A stretch of DNA of 64,000 bases, taken from contig DUDT01000012.1 of the NCBI GenBank assembly GCA_005110385.1, forward strand, positions 1-64,000, written 5' to 3'. Numbering within the stretch: position 1 is the stretch's first letter; the number at the start of each line of letters is the position of its first letter. Positions 45,538 through 55,178 of this stretch are shown piece after piece. The notes beneath the pieces were generated by a model. It did no database searches and was not told the DNA's origin. It saw nothing but the letters and a program-made list of their open reading frames with translations. The translations under genes and the position numbers were made by a program. Origin of the DNA: Candidatus Melainabacteria bacterium (GTDB lineage Bacteria > Cyanobacteriota > Vampirovibrionia > LMEP-6097).

Positions 45538-47111
45538 GTAAGAGAGCAGTGTTCATCTCTCTGTATACTTGGACCAAGCTTTTTATCATGAAGTGCTTTA
45601 CTGTACTGCTTTAGTTCAAGTATAGAGCCATCACATTTATGAATTTTAATGAAATTAGAGACCCCGCGAGCAGCTAAAGGTAAGCCGCCAGTAATTACTA
45701 CACTGTCACCGTGATCAACGTAGCCACCTTTAATAAGGTGTTTCTCAATATTATAAATAGTGTTAGTCGTTTCTTCGACTTCGTCGAAATATATAGGAAG
45801 CACTCCCCAAACCATAGATAGGGAATTATAGGTGAACTCATAAGTCGTCGCCGCGATGATTCTTGCTTCAGGACGCAGTCTAGATACCATCATCGCGCTC
45901 TTTCCAGAACAAGAAAATACTACTATGTTCTCTATATGCTGTAATTTAGAAAAAGTTTCAACCGCTTGAGCTATCGCATAGCGATTAATATCGTCTGTCT
46001 GATTAGGATCTAAGTCTTTAAGGTTACGTCTTTCGACTTTAATTTCACCAGATTTTTCTACTTCTAGTGCGATTTTCGCCATCATCTGAATAGTTTCTTT
46101 AGGGAAAGCACCAGTGGCTGTTTCATTAGAAAGCATGATGGCATCAGTGCCGTCAAGAATAGCATTCGCCACATCTGAAACTTCTGCACGTGTAGGAAAC
46201 GGTTTTGTAATCATCGAATCCATCATCTGCGTAGCGGTGATAGCAAATTTCTTTTTATAATTAGCTCTACTGATGATCTGCTTCTGTATCATCGGAACTT
46301 TTTCTGGTTCTAATTCTACGCCTAGGTCACCACGCGCTACCATAACACCATCTACTACATCTAAAATTTGATCTAATTCTATTACTGCCTGTGGCTTTTC
46401 AATTTTAGCGATTACTTTAATCGGTAACTGGTCTACATTACACTCGTCGATTAGTTTTCTAAGTTCAAGTACATCATCTGCGGTCTTAACGAAAGATAGA
46501 GCGATGAATTCAGCTGAATGCTTAACTGCCTGAATTATATCTTCTCTGTCTTTATCTGTTATAGAAGCTAAATTAGCTTGGTGTGACTCTGGAAGGTTTA
46601 CGCCCTTATTAGACTTAATGACCCCGCCGAAGAGAACGTTACATCTAACATCATTACCTTTAACTTCAGTAGCGCGAAGCCTAATTAAACCATCGTCTAT
46701 AAGTACCTGCTGGCCAGCAAGTATATCTTTAGTTAATGCAGGGTAATTACGAATAAAAACTCTTTTTATTGAAGCTGTAGTCGAATAGTCCGCAGTATCA
46801 GCATCAGATGTTAGGATTATCTCTTCGCCTTGTTTGATAATCACTCCCTCGTCTGGCAGTGTCCCAGTCCTGATTTTAGGTCCTTGAATGTCGACTAAAA
46901 TACCTATAGGTCTTTTTAATTCTTTAGCGATTTTACGCACTCTATTAAGTCTTTCTGCTCTTGAATCCCAGTCTCCATGAGAGCAGTTAAGTCTAGCTAC
47001 ATTCATTCCAGCCAGAATAAGCTCTCTAATAGTCTCCTCTGTTTCAGAAGCTGGTCCTAGCGTCGCTACTATTTTAGTTTTTGGGGTGTTTTTTAAATCA
47101 AGATTAGACAT
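45534..47111 (-). CDS. pyk: Pyruvate kinase
   Basis: It converts PEP and ADP to pyruvate and ATP. It has KTKIVATLGPASETEETIRE, MNVARLNCSHGDW, the signature AKIEKPQAVIELDQILDVVD, MVARGDLGVELEPEKVP and ATQMMDSMITKPFPTRAEVS. The allosteric C-terminal domain follows (VFSCSGKSAMMVSRLRPEA). At 525 aa it is longer than the typical 470-480, with a C-terminal extension. Its start overlaps the anmK end by eight bases. Confidence 0.95.
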   Translation of the reverse strand: MSNLDLKNTPKTKIVATLGPASETEETIRELILAGMNVARLNCSHGDWDSRAERLNRVRKIAKELKRPIGILVDIQGPKIRTGTLPDEGVIIKQGEEIILTSDADTADYSTTASIKRVFIRNYPALTKDILAGQQVLIDDGLIRLRATEVKGNDVRCNVLFGGVIKSNKGVNLPESHQANLASITDKDREDIIQAVKHSAEFIALSFVKTADDVLELRKLIDECNVDQLPIKVIAKIEKPQAVIELDQILDVVDGVMVARGDLGVELEPEKVPMIQKQIISRANYKKKFAITATQMMDSMITKPFPTRAEVSDVANAILDGTDAIMLSNETATGAFPKETIQMMAKIALEVEKSGEIKVERRNLKDLDPNQTDDINRYAIAQAVETFSKLQHIENIVVFSCSGKSAMMVSRLRPEARIIAATTYEFTYNSLSMVWGVLPIYFDEVEETTNTIYNIEKHLIKGGYVDHGDSVVITGGLPLAARGVSNFIKIHKCDGSILELKQYSKALHDKKLGPSIQRDEHCSLT

Positions 47112-48180
47112 ATGATATTTTTCCTAGTATGCTAGAAGCCTTAGCGCCAGTGGAGCTTGGAACATTGTTAGCCATCCTATTATAGCTTGTATAAGCTAGT
47201 AAAGAGAATAAAATCGCTTCTTTATACTGACTCATAATCCCACACTGATTATGATCGCTAAAAGCTATAGCTGGATTTAGTTCTTTTAGTTTTTCTGTAA
47301 GAAAATTATTATTAATACCGCCCCCGGAAATTAATACTTTATTAATCGGGTATTTCTGTAGCTCTGTGCTAATGGTTTTCGCTGTTAAGTAAGTAGCTGA
47401 GCTAATAATGTTCTGGGTATTACCTAAATCTAAAAACTTATCTGCAAACTTATGATTAAACAGCTCTCTGCCAGTGGACTTAGGTGGAGGAAGTCTGAAA
47501 TATTCGGTATTCTTTATAAGATTATCTACGAATTTCTCATTAATTTTACCCTTGAAAGCTATTTCACCATTTTTATCAAAAGGTTTACTGTAAAGCTTTT
47601 GGCAGAGATTATCGATTAAGGTATTACCTGGTCCAGTGTCGTAAGCTATGCAGGGAGAGTCTTTCACTAAAACTGTGATATTTGCGATACCGCCAATGTT
47701 TAAAGTAGCGATATTTTCATTATCAGATCTCACTAATCTATCATCTAAAAAGCTTATTAAAGGTGCACCGCCACCACCACGTGCCATATCTGCCGGTCTA
47801 AAGTCTGAGACCGTATTTATGTTAGTAAGATTAGCTACTAGAGAGCCTTCGCCTAACTGCCAGGTGCTTTCTTTACCATGAAAAATCGTCTGCCCATGTA
47901 TGCCGATAAGATCTATCTGTTCATTATGTTTTTCTTTAAAAGAGTTTATACTTTCAGCAAGAAAACGACTAAAGGCGAAATTTAGATTAGAGATTTCATC
48001 TAAATTACCGTTCTGTTTATTTATAAGTTTTTCAAAGATAATTCTCAGCGTAGGGTCGAAAGGAACGCTGTCCTCACGAATCACTGAGTAATTTTTAAGA
48101 TTATGAATGTCATGCCAGTCTATCAGCGCAAAGTCAATTGCATCTACTGAGGTACCGGTGTTAACGCCTAGGACTCGCAT
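47104..48180 (-). CDS. anmK: Anhydro-N-acetylmuramic acid kinase
   Basis: It phosphorylates and opens 1,6-anhydro-MurNAc from peptidoglycan turnover. The start VLGVNTGTSVDAIDFALIDW, GIHGQTIFHG, VSDFRPADMARGGGGAPLIS and IAYDTGPGNTLIDNL define the family, and LISGGGINNNFLTEKLKEL is the later ATP-site region. The first motif reads GVNTGTSVD instead of the usual GxMSGTSxD. It is 358 aa and lies upstream of pyk. It implies that wall fragments made by lytic transglycosylases are recycled. Confidence 0.92.
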   Translation of the reverse strand: MRVLGVNTGTSVDAIDFALIDWHDIHNLKNYSVIREDSVPFDPTLRIIFEKLINKQNGNLDEISNLNFAFSRFLAESINSFKEKHNEQIDLIGIHGQTIFHGKESTWQLGEGSLVANLTNINTVSDFRPADMARGGGGAPLISFLDDRLVRSDNENIATLNIGGIANITVLVKDSPCIAYDTGPGNTLIDNLCQKLYSKPFDKNGEIAFKGKINEKFVDNLIKNTEYFRLPPPKSTGRELFNHKFADKFLDLGNTQNIISSATYLTAKTISTELQKYPINKVLISGGGINNNFLTEKLKELNPAIAFSDHNQCGIMSQYKEAILFSLLAYTSYNRMANNVPSSTGAKASSILGKISYV

Positions 48181-48351
48181 TTAAAATTAATTGTTGAACT
48201 CGTGCATTATGATCTGTAGGCTTCAAAATGATCTGTGATTTTTAAAGCACTATGATTAAGTAATAAATTATACAGGATTGACATATGTGATGAATATTTC
48301 ATCCTTCTTTGTGTGAGATTCTAGATTCTGTGGCGATCTCTTGCTGTGGTT

Positions 48352-48945
48352 TTATATATTTAAAAAATTTTTTAAAAGCTGATGACCATATTCAGAGAGT
48401 ATGGACTCTGGGTGATACTGAACACCGAAGAGATTTTTAAAATCTTTATGGGTAACAGCCATGACTAGTTCATCTGCGGTTTTAGCGATTATTCGTAAAT
48501 TAGAATCCTGAATACTAGATCTGTCTATGACAAGTGAGTGATATCTAGTCGCAGTGAAGTGTTTAGGGATATCTCGGAAAAGTTCTGAACTTTCATCGTG
48601 TTCTATGACACTGGTTTTTCCGTGCATAAGATAAGGGGCTTTAACGACTTCTCCCCCGAAAGCCTCTCCTATAGCCTGATGTCCGAGGCAGACGCCTAAA
48701 ATCGGGATCTTTGCTGCTAATAGTTTAATCGATTCGATACTGAGTTTAGAATCTTTAGGCTTACCCGGACCAGGGGAAATGAGTATATGAGTAATATTTT
48801 CGGCTTTTAAAAAATTCTCTAACTCAGAGCTCGGAAATTCATCATTTCTAATTACTTTTACTTCTGCCCCTATCTCTCCTAAGTACTGGACTAGGTTATA
48901 AGTGAAGCTGTCGTAATTATCGATGACTAAGACTTTGGGAGACAT
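48352..48945 (-). CDS. Anthranilate/aminodeoxychorismate synthase glutamine amidotransferase subunit
   Basis: A class I glutamine amidotransferase (TrpG/PabA type) that supplies ammonia to the chorismate-using subunit. It has VLVIDNYDSFTYNLVQYLGE at the start, ILISPGPGKPKDS, the catalytic Cys in GVCLGHQAIGEAFGG and the His/Glu pair in GVQYHPESILSE. At 197 aa it is full length. The TrpE or PabB partner is not adjacent, so I cannot choose between trpG and pabA. Confidence 0.92.
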   Translation of the reverse strand: MSPKVLVIDNYDSFTYNLVQYLGEIGAEVKVIRNDEFPSSELENFLKAENITHILISPGPGKPKDSKLSIESIKLLAAKIPILGVCLGHQAIGEAFGGEVVKAPYLMHGKTSVIEHDESSELFRDIPKHFTATRYHSLVIDRSSIQDSNLRIIAKTADELVMAVTHKDFKNLFGVQYHPESILSEYGHQLLKNFLNI

Positions 48946-49034
48946 TTATTCTAATGATACAAGACTATCTTGAGGGCTTAACGGTTTATTAATGCTAATT
49001 TAGTAATACCTTAAAATATGAGGAGGACGTGTTT

Positions 49035-49571
49035 ATGCGTTCATTACAACATGGTTTAGGGAAGAGAAGTCCTTTATTTTTTGATTTTAATGCTGGAGTG
49101 AGCTTTAATCCAAGTGCTTATACGGCTCTTGATTTTAATAAGACTCCAGTTACAGCACCGATTACACTCACTTCATCTGCGGCTGCACCGGTTGATACAC
49201 CAGCAGCTTATTTTACTAGTTCAGTAAATAATCCTACAGCTTCCCCTTTTGATAATAGTGTTAGCTTTCAGCCTTGGACGGCTGATTCCGCCAATTCTGC
49301 AAACTTGGCTTGGGGGACATTCGGTGCTGATGGTAATTTTGATTTCTCAGGGAAGACAAATCCTTATTGGGAAGCTAATAAGCAGAGTGAAAAAGCTGAA
49401 GAAGACTTAAGAAGGATTCAGGGAGAAGAGGCAAAGGCAGAGGCGCAAAAATGGGCAGGGCTATTTGAATTCTTAAACAAAATTTTTAGTACGATGGCGG
49501 GAGTAATGGGGACACCTTCTATTGGCGGCACTGCTACTACTGCTCCTGCTCCTGCTCCTGCTGCTGCTTGA
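49035..49571 (+). CDS. Hypothetical protein, 178 aa, with an FNPSAY motif near the N-terminus
   Basis: I do not recognise this protein. The ATG at 49035 has AGGAGG eight bases upstream; a GTG two codons earlier is less likely. Residues 16-30 (FFDFNAGVSFNPSAYT) recall the FNPFAFLFE-type motif of the hydrolases at 56779-59492. A Thr/Ala/Pro/Asn-rich stretch follows, then a helix (EEDLRRIQGEEAKAEAQKWA) and an Ala-Pro-rich tail. No Sec signal. It may be an exported protein of the same class. Confidence 0.6.
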   Translation: MRSLQHGLGKRSPLFFDFNAGVSFNPSAYTALDFNKTPVTAPITLTSSAAAPVDTPAAYFTSSVNNPTASPFDNSVSFQPWTADSANSANLAWGTFGADGNFDFSGKTNPYWEANKQSEKAEEDLRRIQGEEAKAEAQKWAGLFEFLNKIFSTMAGVMGTPSIGGTATTAPAPAPAAA

Positions 49572-49661
49572 TGAAGAATTGACTCTGAAAGAGTTTCGCA
49601 ATAGCGCCTTATTATATTTTAGTATTACCAAAGCTTAACCTTGTTTAGATAAATTAATATT

Positions 49662-50393
49662 ATGGACCTATCTATATTTACAGGATCTTTGACTGGATTA
49701 ACAGACATACAGAAGAAAGCTTTTGAAAAATCAATTAAAGAGGCTGATGTTAATCGTGATAATGTTCTTGACAAAAAGGAATTTACAGAAGCTATTCAAA
49801 AATTCAGTGAGACCGATGAATTTAAAAGTCTTTCAGCAGAGAATCAAAACTCTTTTAAAGAAAAACTAAAACCAGATGCCATATGGGGTCAGCAGGGTGC
49901 TGCATCTGTTATTAATTATGATGGTAATAAATTACAGATAGAGTATTATGAGAAATTATTAAACGATCCAACTCGCAACAAGGGTGCAGATGGTAAACCT
50001 TTAGTTACTAAAGAGCAGTTAGAATATGCTAGGAACAATGGTTTTGGTGATATGAATGGTGATAAGAAGATCACTGGTCTTGAGCTTGCTGTGGCTGATC
50101 TTGATGGTAACAAAAGAATAGGTGCTAAAGATGGCGATCTTAATGGTGACGGTAAGGTTAATAAAGATGATAGAGGTGTTAATTTAGGGCCTAGTAGTAA
50201 GTCTAATAAGGGCTTGGATCCTAAAGTGGTGGCGTTTATTGAAGAACTTATTAAGATTTGGGCTCCACAGTCCGCAGGAAATACATCAGCTGCACAAACA
50301 CAGGCAGGGATTGAGATATCAAAAGCTCTAGGGGGAATAGAGAGAATTATGGCAGCTGCAAAAACTCGAACAATAACAACTCCAACTTCTTAA
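49662..50393 (+). CDS. EF-hand calcium-binding protein, 243 aa
   Basis: Four 12-residue EF-hand-like loops are visible: DVNRDNVLDKKE at 29-40, DMNGDKKITGLE at 130-141, DLDGNKRIGAKD at 146-157 and DLNGDGKVNKDD at 159-170. The first two have the canonical Glu at position 12. The last three are close together, like dockerin or calerythrin-type arrays. There is no signal peptide; the N-terminus is MDLSIFTGSLTGLTDIQ. The C-terminal 60 residues are helical and Ala/Thr-rich. It may respond to extracellular calcium if exported. Confidence 0.85.
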   Translation: MDLSIFTGSLTGLTDIQKKAFEKSIKEADVNRDNVLDKKEFTEAIQKFSETDEFKSLSAENQNSFKEKLKPDAIWGQQGAASVINYDGNKLQIEYYEKLLNDPTRNKGADGKPLVTKEQLEYARNNGFGDMNGDKKITGLELAVADLDGNKRIGAKDGDLNGDGKVNKDDRGVNLGPSSKSNKGLDPKVVAFIEELIKIWAPQSAGNTSAAQTQAGIEISKALGGIERIMAAAKTRTITTPTS

Positions 50394-50438
50394 TCTGTAT
50401 TTAATCTTTTTTGAGTAGTGTGTTTATAGGAGCATTTT

Positions 50439-51089
50439 ATGCGTTACTTTAGTAATTTTCTTGAAGATAGGAGGGTTCTTATAAGTTCTCCTTCTGTGGG
50501 TTCCAATAAGTATCAATTGCGCAGTGAGTTAACGAAAGGAACCTCTTTAAGTAGTGCAACTGCTAACACTACTGGTATAACTTCTAGTAATACTAATACT
50601 GGTACGTCAGATCTTTTTACGACAGCAGGATCTGATACGAGTAAAATACTCGCATCTATTGATAATAATACTACGGAATGGACTAAGGTTAATGCTGTTT
50701 CTCCTAAAACTGAAGCAGAGAGAAAGTTTGAGCAAAGATATGGCACTGAAATCCCTCGAAATGAAGATGGAAGCGTTAATACAGCCGCTATAGTTCAGGC
50801 TGTGGTCGATTACCATGTGAAGGATGGGCTAAATGCAGAAGGCTTCTCCGCTGAACGCTTTGCTAATGCCGACCATGATACTCGTATGTCTATGCTTGAA
50901 AGCATGCGAGAGCAGAACGAAGCAGATAAAGCCGCTAAGTTTGAGGAAGATATGAGGCTCGCAGTGGAACGTGACGCTGCGAAAGAATGTAACAACAATC
51001 CAGCAGCACACTCAGGAGTCGATACAACAGGACAGATAATCGCTAGCGTGGGTGCCATAGCCACACGGGTAATACCATTGTTATTCTAG
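50439..51089 (+). CDS. Hypothetical protein, 216 aa
   Basis: I do not recognise this protein. The ATG has AGGAG upstream. The N-terminal 80 residues are Ser/Thr/Asn-rich (LSSATANTTGITSSNTNTGT). The middle is acidic and helical (AERKFEQRYGTEIPRNEDGS, then REQNEADKAAKFEEDMRLAV). The last 20 residues are hydrophobic (IIASVGAIATRVIPLLF). It lies 45 bases after the EF-hand gene and may be cotranscribed with it. Several antisense frames over it are shadows. Confidence 0.65.
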   Translation: MRYFSNFLEDRRVLISSPSVGSNKYQLRSELTKGTSLSSATANTTGITSSNTNTGTSDLFTTAGSDTSKILASIDNNTTEWTKVNAVSPKTEAERKFEQRYGTEIPRNEDGSVNTAAIVQAVVDYHVKDGLNAEGFSAERFANADHDTRMSMLESMREQNEADKAAKFEEDMRLAVERDAAKECNNNPAAHSGVDTTGQIIASVGAIATRVIPLLF

Positions 51090-51110
51090 TAACACGAGCG
51101 TAATTTACGC

Positions 51111-53222
51111 CTAAGCCGCCTGCATCTTACCAGAAGCGATATCATTCGCTACGTTCGCTGGAACTTCTTCATATGCATAGAATTCCATCGTAAACGTTCC
51201 TTGACCTTTAGTTTTATTTCTAATATCAGTCGCATAACCGAACATGTTCGCTAATGGAACTATAGTCATTACGTGCGATTGACCGCCTAGAGTTTCCATT
51301 TTCTCTACACGACCACGTCTAGAAGAGATATCTCCGATAACATCACCCATGTATTCTTCTGGAACTTCGATGTCGACTTTCATCACAGGCTCAAGTAATA
51401 CTGGCTGTGCTTTTTTCGTACCATCTTTAAACGCCATAGAACCAGCGATATTAAATGCCATCTCAGAAGAGTCTACGTCGTGGTAAGAACCATGATTTAG
51501 AGTCGCTCTAATACCTAACATCTCATAACCAGCAAGAACTCCAGAAAGCATAGCTTCTTTAACACCTTTCTCTACAGCTGGAATATATTCTCTAGGGATT
51601 ACACCACCGACGATCTTATTAACGAATTCGAAATTCGGTAGATCTTCGCCTTCAGCATCTTTACCTATCGGTAACGGTTCGAAATCGATAACAACGTGAC
51701 CATACTGACCTCTACCACCAGACTGCTTCGCATATTTCATGTCAGATGTAGATTTTCCTCTAATCGTCTCTCTATAAGCTACTTGTGGCTTACCAACGTC
51801 AGCCTCTACTTTAAATTCACGCTTAAGCCTGTCTACAAGAATCTCTAAGTGAAGTTCACCCATACCAGAGATGATAGTTTGACCAGTCTCGTGATCCACT
51901 TTTACTTGGAAAGTAGGATCTTCTTCTGCTAATTTATGCAGAGATAAAGATAGTTTTTCTTGATCTGCTTTAGTTTTAGGTTCTACTGCTACAGAGATAA
52001 CTGGTTCTGGGATGAATAATGACTCAAGTATTACTTGCTTTTTCTCGTCACAGAAAGTGTTTCCAGTGGTAGTGTCTTTAAAACCTACTACTGCACCGAT
52101 GTCTCCTGCTCTTAACTCGTCGATTTCACTGCGATCATCTGCCATCATCTTGATGATACGAGAGATACGCTCTTTTTTACCAGTAGATGAATTATAAACA
52201 TAGCTACCAGCAGTGATAACACCAGAGTACATTCTAACGAAAGTTAAACGCCCTACAAATGGGTCAGTCATTACTTTAAACGCTAGACCAGCCATAGGCT
52301 CGTCATCATCGCATTTACGGGTTACTTCTTCACCTTTAAGATCAGTACCTTTAATTTGTTCTACATCCAGAGGGCTTGGAAGGTAATCTACGACAGCGTC
52401 TAATACTTTTTGGATACCTTTATTTTTAAAAGCTGATCCACAAAGCATAGGAATAACTTCAAGCTTAATAGTCGCTTTTCTTAATCCAGCTCTAACTTCT
52501 TCTAAAGTGAAAGCATCTTCACCTTCTTCAAGATATCTATTCATCATATCTTCGTCAGTTTCAGCGATAGCTTCAATAAGCTGAGTGCGCATTTCTGCAC
52601 ATTTTTCAGCTAAGTCTGCTGGGTAACCGTCGATGATCTCTATGTCTTTTCCTAGATCATCTTTATGGATATGAGTTTTCTTTTCTACTAGATCTACTAC
52701 GCCTTCGAACTGGTCTTCAGCACCGATAGGACACTGAATCGGAACAGCATTTACACGCATGTCATTACGCAGCTGATCTTTTACTCTAAAGAAATTAGCA
52801 CCAGATCTATCCATTTTATTAACGAATACTACACGTGGTACTTTATAACGGTCTGCCTGTCTCCAAACTGTCTTAGTTTGAGGCTGAACACCGCCTACTG
52901 AACAAAGGGTAATAATAACTGAGTCTAGAACTCTCATGGAACGCTCAACTTCGATAGTGAAGTCAACGTGCCCAGGGGTATCAATAAGGTTAATGTATTT
53001 ATCTTTCCATGTAGTAGAGATCGCTGCGGCTGTAATCGTGATTCCACGCTCTTTCTCTTGCTCCATCCAGTCTGTAACTGAAGTACCTTCGTGTACTTCA
53101 CCGATTTTATGGACTACGCCACTGTAAAATAAAATTCTTTCGGTAGTAGTAGTTTTACCAGCGTCGATGTGAGCTGCGATACCGATGTTTCTGAAGTCTT
53201 CTCTTTTAATTTTTCTAGCCAT
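51111..53222 (-). CDS. fusA: Translation elongation factor G
   Basis: A translocase GTPase of 703 aa. The G1 motif is [20 protein letters not shown] near residue 14, the switch I region has [15 protein letters not shown]3 is DTPGHVDFT and G4 is NKMDR. Domains II-V follow, with [18 protein letters not shown] and a C-terminal [15 protein letters not shown]. Just upstream of its start is a 13-bp palindrome (GGTCAAATTGACC, 53236-53248), which could be an operator. rpsG and tuf are not adjacent. Confidence 0.96.
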   Translation of the reverse strand: MARKIKREDFRNIGIAAHIDAGKTTTTERILFYSGVVHKIGEVHEGTSVTDWMEQEKERGITITAAAISTTWKDKYINLIDTPGHVDFTIEVERSMRVLDSVIITLCSVGGVQPQTKTVWRQADRYKVPRVVFVNKMDRSGANFFRVKDQLRNDMRVNAVPIQCPIGAEDQFEGVVDLVEKKTHIHKDDLGKDIEIIDGYPADLAEKCAEMRTQLIEAIAETDEDMMNRYLEEGEDAFTLEEVRAGLRKATIKLEVIPMLCGSAFKNKGIQKVLDAVVDYLPSPLDVEQIKGTDLKGEEVTRKCDDDEPMAGLAFKVMTDPFVGRLTFVRMYSGVITAGSYVYNSSTGKKERISRIIKMMADDRSEIDELRAGDIGAVVGFKDTTTGNTFCDEKKQVILESLFIPEPVISVAVEPKTKADQEKLSLSLHKLAEEDPTFQVKVDHETGQTIISGMGELHLEILVDRLKREFKVEADVGKPQVAYRETIRGKSTSDMKYAKQSGGRGQYGHVVIDFEPLPIGKDAEGEDLPNFEFVNKIVGGVIPREYIPAVEKGVKEAMLSGVLAGYEMLGIRATLNHGSYHDVDSSEMAFNIAGSMAFKDGTKKAQPVLLEPVMKVDIEVPEEYMGDVIGDISSRRGRVEKMETLGGQSHVMTIVPLANMFGYATDIRNKTKGQGTFTMEFYAYEEVPANVANDIASGKMQAA

Positions 53223-53264
53223 GTTATTTCCTTAGGGTCAAATTGACCTTAGCGATTATAGCAC

Positions 53265-53328
53265 TTAAGAGACCAGGGTACAATTTCATTTTCTGGGTTT
53301 TCGTTGTCCTCGTACAGTGGTCTCTTGA
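53265..53328 (-). repeat. Interspersed palindromic repeat, short copy I
   Basis: Perfect 9-bp arms AAGAGACCA and TGGTCTCTT, slightly extended, enclose an inner GTAC/GTAC pair and a diverged core (AACGAAAACCCAGAAAATG on the minus strand). It lies between the divergent fusA and AAA-ATPase genes, in the upstream region of fusA. Confidence 0.85.
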
Positions 53329-53342
53329 AAAGTAAAAGTGAA

Positions 53343-53387
53343 ATACCCTTGGTATTTTATCTAAAATAAGGGTATAATACCAAGGGT
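53343..53387 (+). promoter_or_regulatory. Overlapping inverted repeats around the promoter and start of the AAA-ATPase gene
   Basis: ACCCTTGGTAT (53345-53355) and ATACCAAGGGT (53377-53387) are a perfect 11-bp inverted repeat. ATACCCTT and AAGGGTAT (53343-53375) form a second, overlapping one. TATAAT lies between the arms at 53373-53378 and is a good -10 box. The right arm overlaps the GTG start codon. It could be an operator for a regulator or a hairpin that hides the start codon. Confidence 0.5.
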
Positions 53388-54777
53388 GAATCGTTTAAGT
53401 AGGAGAACTTTAATAAAATGGCAGGCAGATAAGCATCCGCATCCTATCGTCGTGCGTGGTGCTAGGCAGGTCGGGAAAAGTTTTCTCCTAGAGCGTTTTG
53501 CTAAGGAAAATTTTAAGACGGCGGTCATTATAAATTTTGAATATGATTTTGAATTTTATGAAGATTTCGAGACTTTAGATCCAGTACATATCGTTAATCA
53601 GATATATTTAAAACGAAATATCGAAATTAAAACAGGTGAGAGCTTAATTTTTTTAGATGAAGTTCAGCTTTTTCCGAAGGCTATTCAAGCTCTAAGATAT
53701 TTTTATGAAAAAATGCCGGGCTTGCACGTTATAGCTGCTGGTTCTTTAGTGAATTTCGCTTTAAAACAGGAGCCAGTCTCTATGCCAGTTGGTAGAGTGC
53801 ATTATTTTTATATGCATCCACTGAGTTTTAGAGAGTTTTTAGAGGCACAGGGATTAGTTGGCTATCTGAAATTTATAGATGACTTAGATTTTACTAAATC
53901 TACAAATGCACTTAAGAAGGCTTTGAAAATGAAGTCTGGAATAGCATCTTCTGGGAATGCTCTGCATGAAAAGCTTTTAGCCGAAGTGCAGAAATATTTA
54001 CTGCTTGGTGGTATGCCAGCGGTGATTAGGGAGTATTTAAATAGTGATAAACAGTTCCCTTTAGCTTTCAGAGAACAGAGGCAGATTTTAAACACTTATA
54101 TAGATGATTTTCGTAAATATGGTAAAAACTCTGAATTCTATTATCTGCGCAAAAGCTTTGAGCGTGCTCCACACCTTATTTCCAAGAAATTTAAGTATTC
54201 ACAGCTAGATCCAGAGTCTAAGAGTGCTCATTTAAAACAAGCTCTAGAGCATTTAATCGATGCACATCTATTTACTAAGGTAAGGGCGACTAGCGGGGCT
54301 GTGACTCCGCTGGAGCTAAATGCCTCCGATAGTGATTTTAAAATTATCGGTCTTGATTGTGGTTTAGTGCAAAATCTTCTCAGTGCTAATAATGAAAGCC
54401 TTTATGTGAGTGATTTTAGTTCAGGGTTAATCACAGAGCAGTTCGTTGGGCAGGAGCTGAGAGTCTATGTAGATCCGTATGATTTAAAGAAGCTTTATTA
54501 CTGGTTTAATGATGCTAAAAATGCAAGTGCTGAGATAGATTATCTTATAGAAATAGGCAAGCATATTATTCCAGTTGAGGTGAAAGCCTCTCATCGAGGC
54601 AGGCTTAAGAGCCTTAGGTATTTTATGGATAAATATAAAGCGCCATTAGGTATTAGAATTTCGGCTAATCCACTTAGCTTTGATGAGGGGGTTTTGAGTG
54701 TGCCTTTCTATGCGGTGTCTGAGATAAATAGATTAGTGGAAATACTGTTTCTGAAAAATGAGTATTTTTGGAAATAG
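53386..54777 (+). CDS. AAA_14/DUF4143-family ATPase
   Basis: It has an N-terminal AAA_14 domain with Walker A RGARQVGKS at 24-32 and Walker B SLIFLDEVQLFPKA near 86. AAGSLVNFAL and PVGRVHYFYMHPLSFREFLE follow, and a C-terminal DUF4143 domain has the nuclease-like AEIDYLIEIGKHIIPVEVK. The family is abundant in bacteria and archaea and its function is not established; it is often found as isolated, mobile-like genes. The GTG start lies in an inverted repeat (53343-53387). It is a single-gene unit. Confidence 0.88.
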   Translation: MNRLSRRTLIKWQADKHPHPIVVRGARQVGKSFLLERFAKENFKTAVIINFEYDFEFYEDFETLDPVHIVNQIYLKRNIEIKTGESLIFLDEVQLFPKAIQALRYFYEKMPGLHVIAAGSLVNFALKQEPVSMPVGRVHYFYMHPLSFREFLEAQGLVGYLKFIDDLDFTKSTNALKKALKMKSGIASSGNALHEKLLAEVQKYLLLGGMPAVIREYLNSDKQFPLAFREQRQILNTYIDDFRKYGKNSEFYYLRKSFERAPHLISKKFKYSQLDPESKSAHLKQALEHLIDAHLFTKVRATSGAVTPLELNASDSDFKIIGLDCGLVQNLLSANNESLYVSDFSSGLITEQFVGQELRVYVDPYDLKKLYYWFNDAKNASAEIDYLIEIGKHIIPVEVKASHRGRLKSLRYFMDKYKAPLGIRISANPLSFDEGVLSVPFYAVSEINRLVEILFLKNEYFWK

Positions 54778-54839
54778 CGTTTCTGTTTTTAGGGGTAGAG
54801 GGTTTCTTAAAATTTTAAATAATTATAGTGAACTCTAAA

Positions 54840-55091
54840 CTAAGCTGCTTGAACGCCGATGTATTTTCTGCCTTTAGAAACATAAAATTCTACTTTACCA
54901 TTCGCTACAGCGAACAAAGTATCATCTTTACCGATCATTACATTAAAGCCAGGGTGAACTTTAGTTCCTCTTTGGCGGATTAAAATATTACCAGCTCTAA
55001 CTACTTCACCAGCGTATTTCTTGACGCCAAGTCTTTTCGACTCCGAATCGCGGCCGTTTCTAGTACTACCTACACCTTTCTTTGATGCCAT
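54840..55091 (-). CDS. rpmA: Large-subunit ribosomal protein L27
   Basis: An 83-aa protein near the peptidyl-transferase centre. It has the N-terminal [20 protein letters not shown], then [20 protein letters not shown]. There is no N-terminal extension of the kind processed in some Bacillota. rpmA normally follows rplU, but here rplU is 3.2 kb away on the other strand, with hydrolase genes between. Confidence 0.95.
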   Translation of the reverse strand: MASKKGVGSTRNGRDSESKRLGVKKYAGEVVRAGNILIRQRGTKVHPGFNVMIGKDDTLFAVANGKVEFYVSKGRKYIGVQAA

Positions 55092-55178
55092 AAGAGGAAT
55101 TATTATAGCAGGTTCTTTGGTTTAAATATGTTCGGTATTAAATAAAAAGGTGTTAAACGTCGCTTAATAATAATCCTC

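Noticed and set aside
44663-49640. A CTTAACC motif upstream of several orphan genes (44707, 49662, 56168) as a shared promoter
   Set aside because: Spacing to the start codons varies (about 30-65 bases) and the motif is short in AT-rich DNA, so it is not distinguishable from chance by eye.
50513-51064. Four overlapping minus-strand frames over the gene at 50439
   Set aside because: They lie antisense to a gene with a good start site and have no recognisable content.
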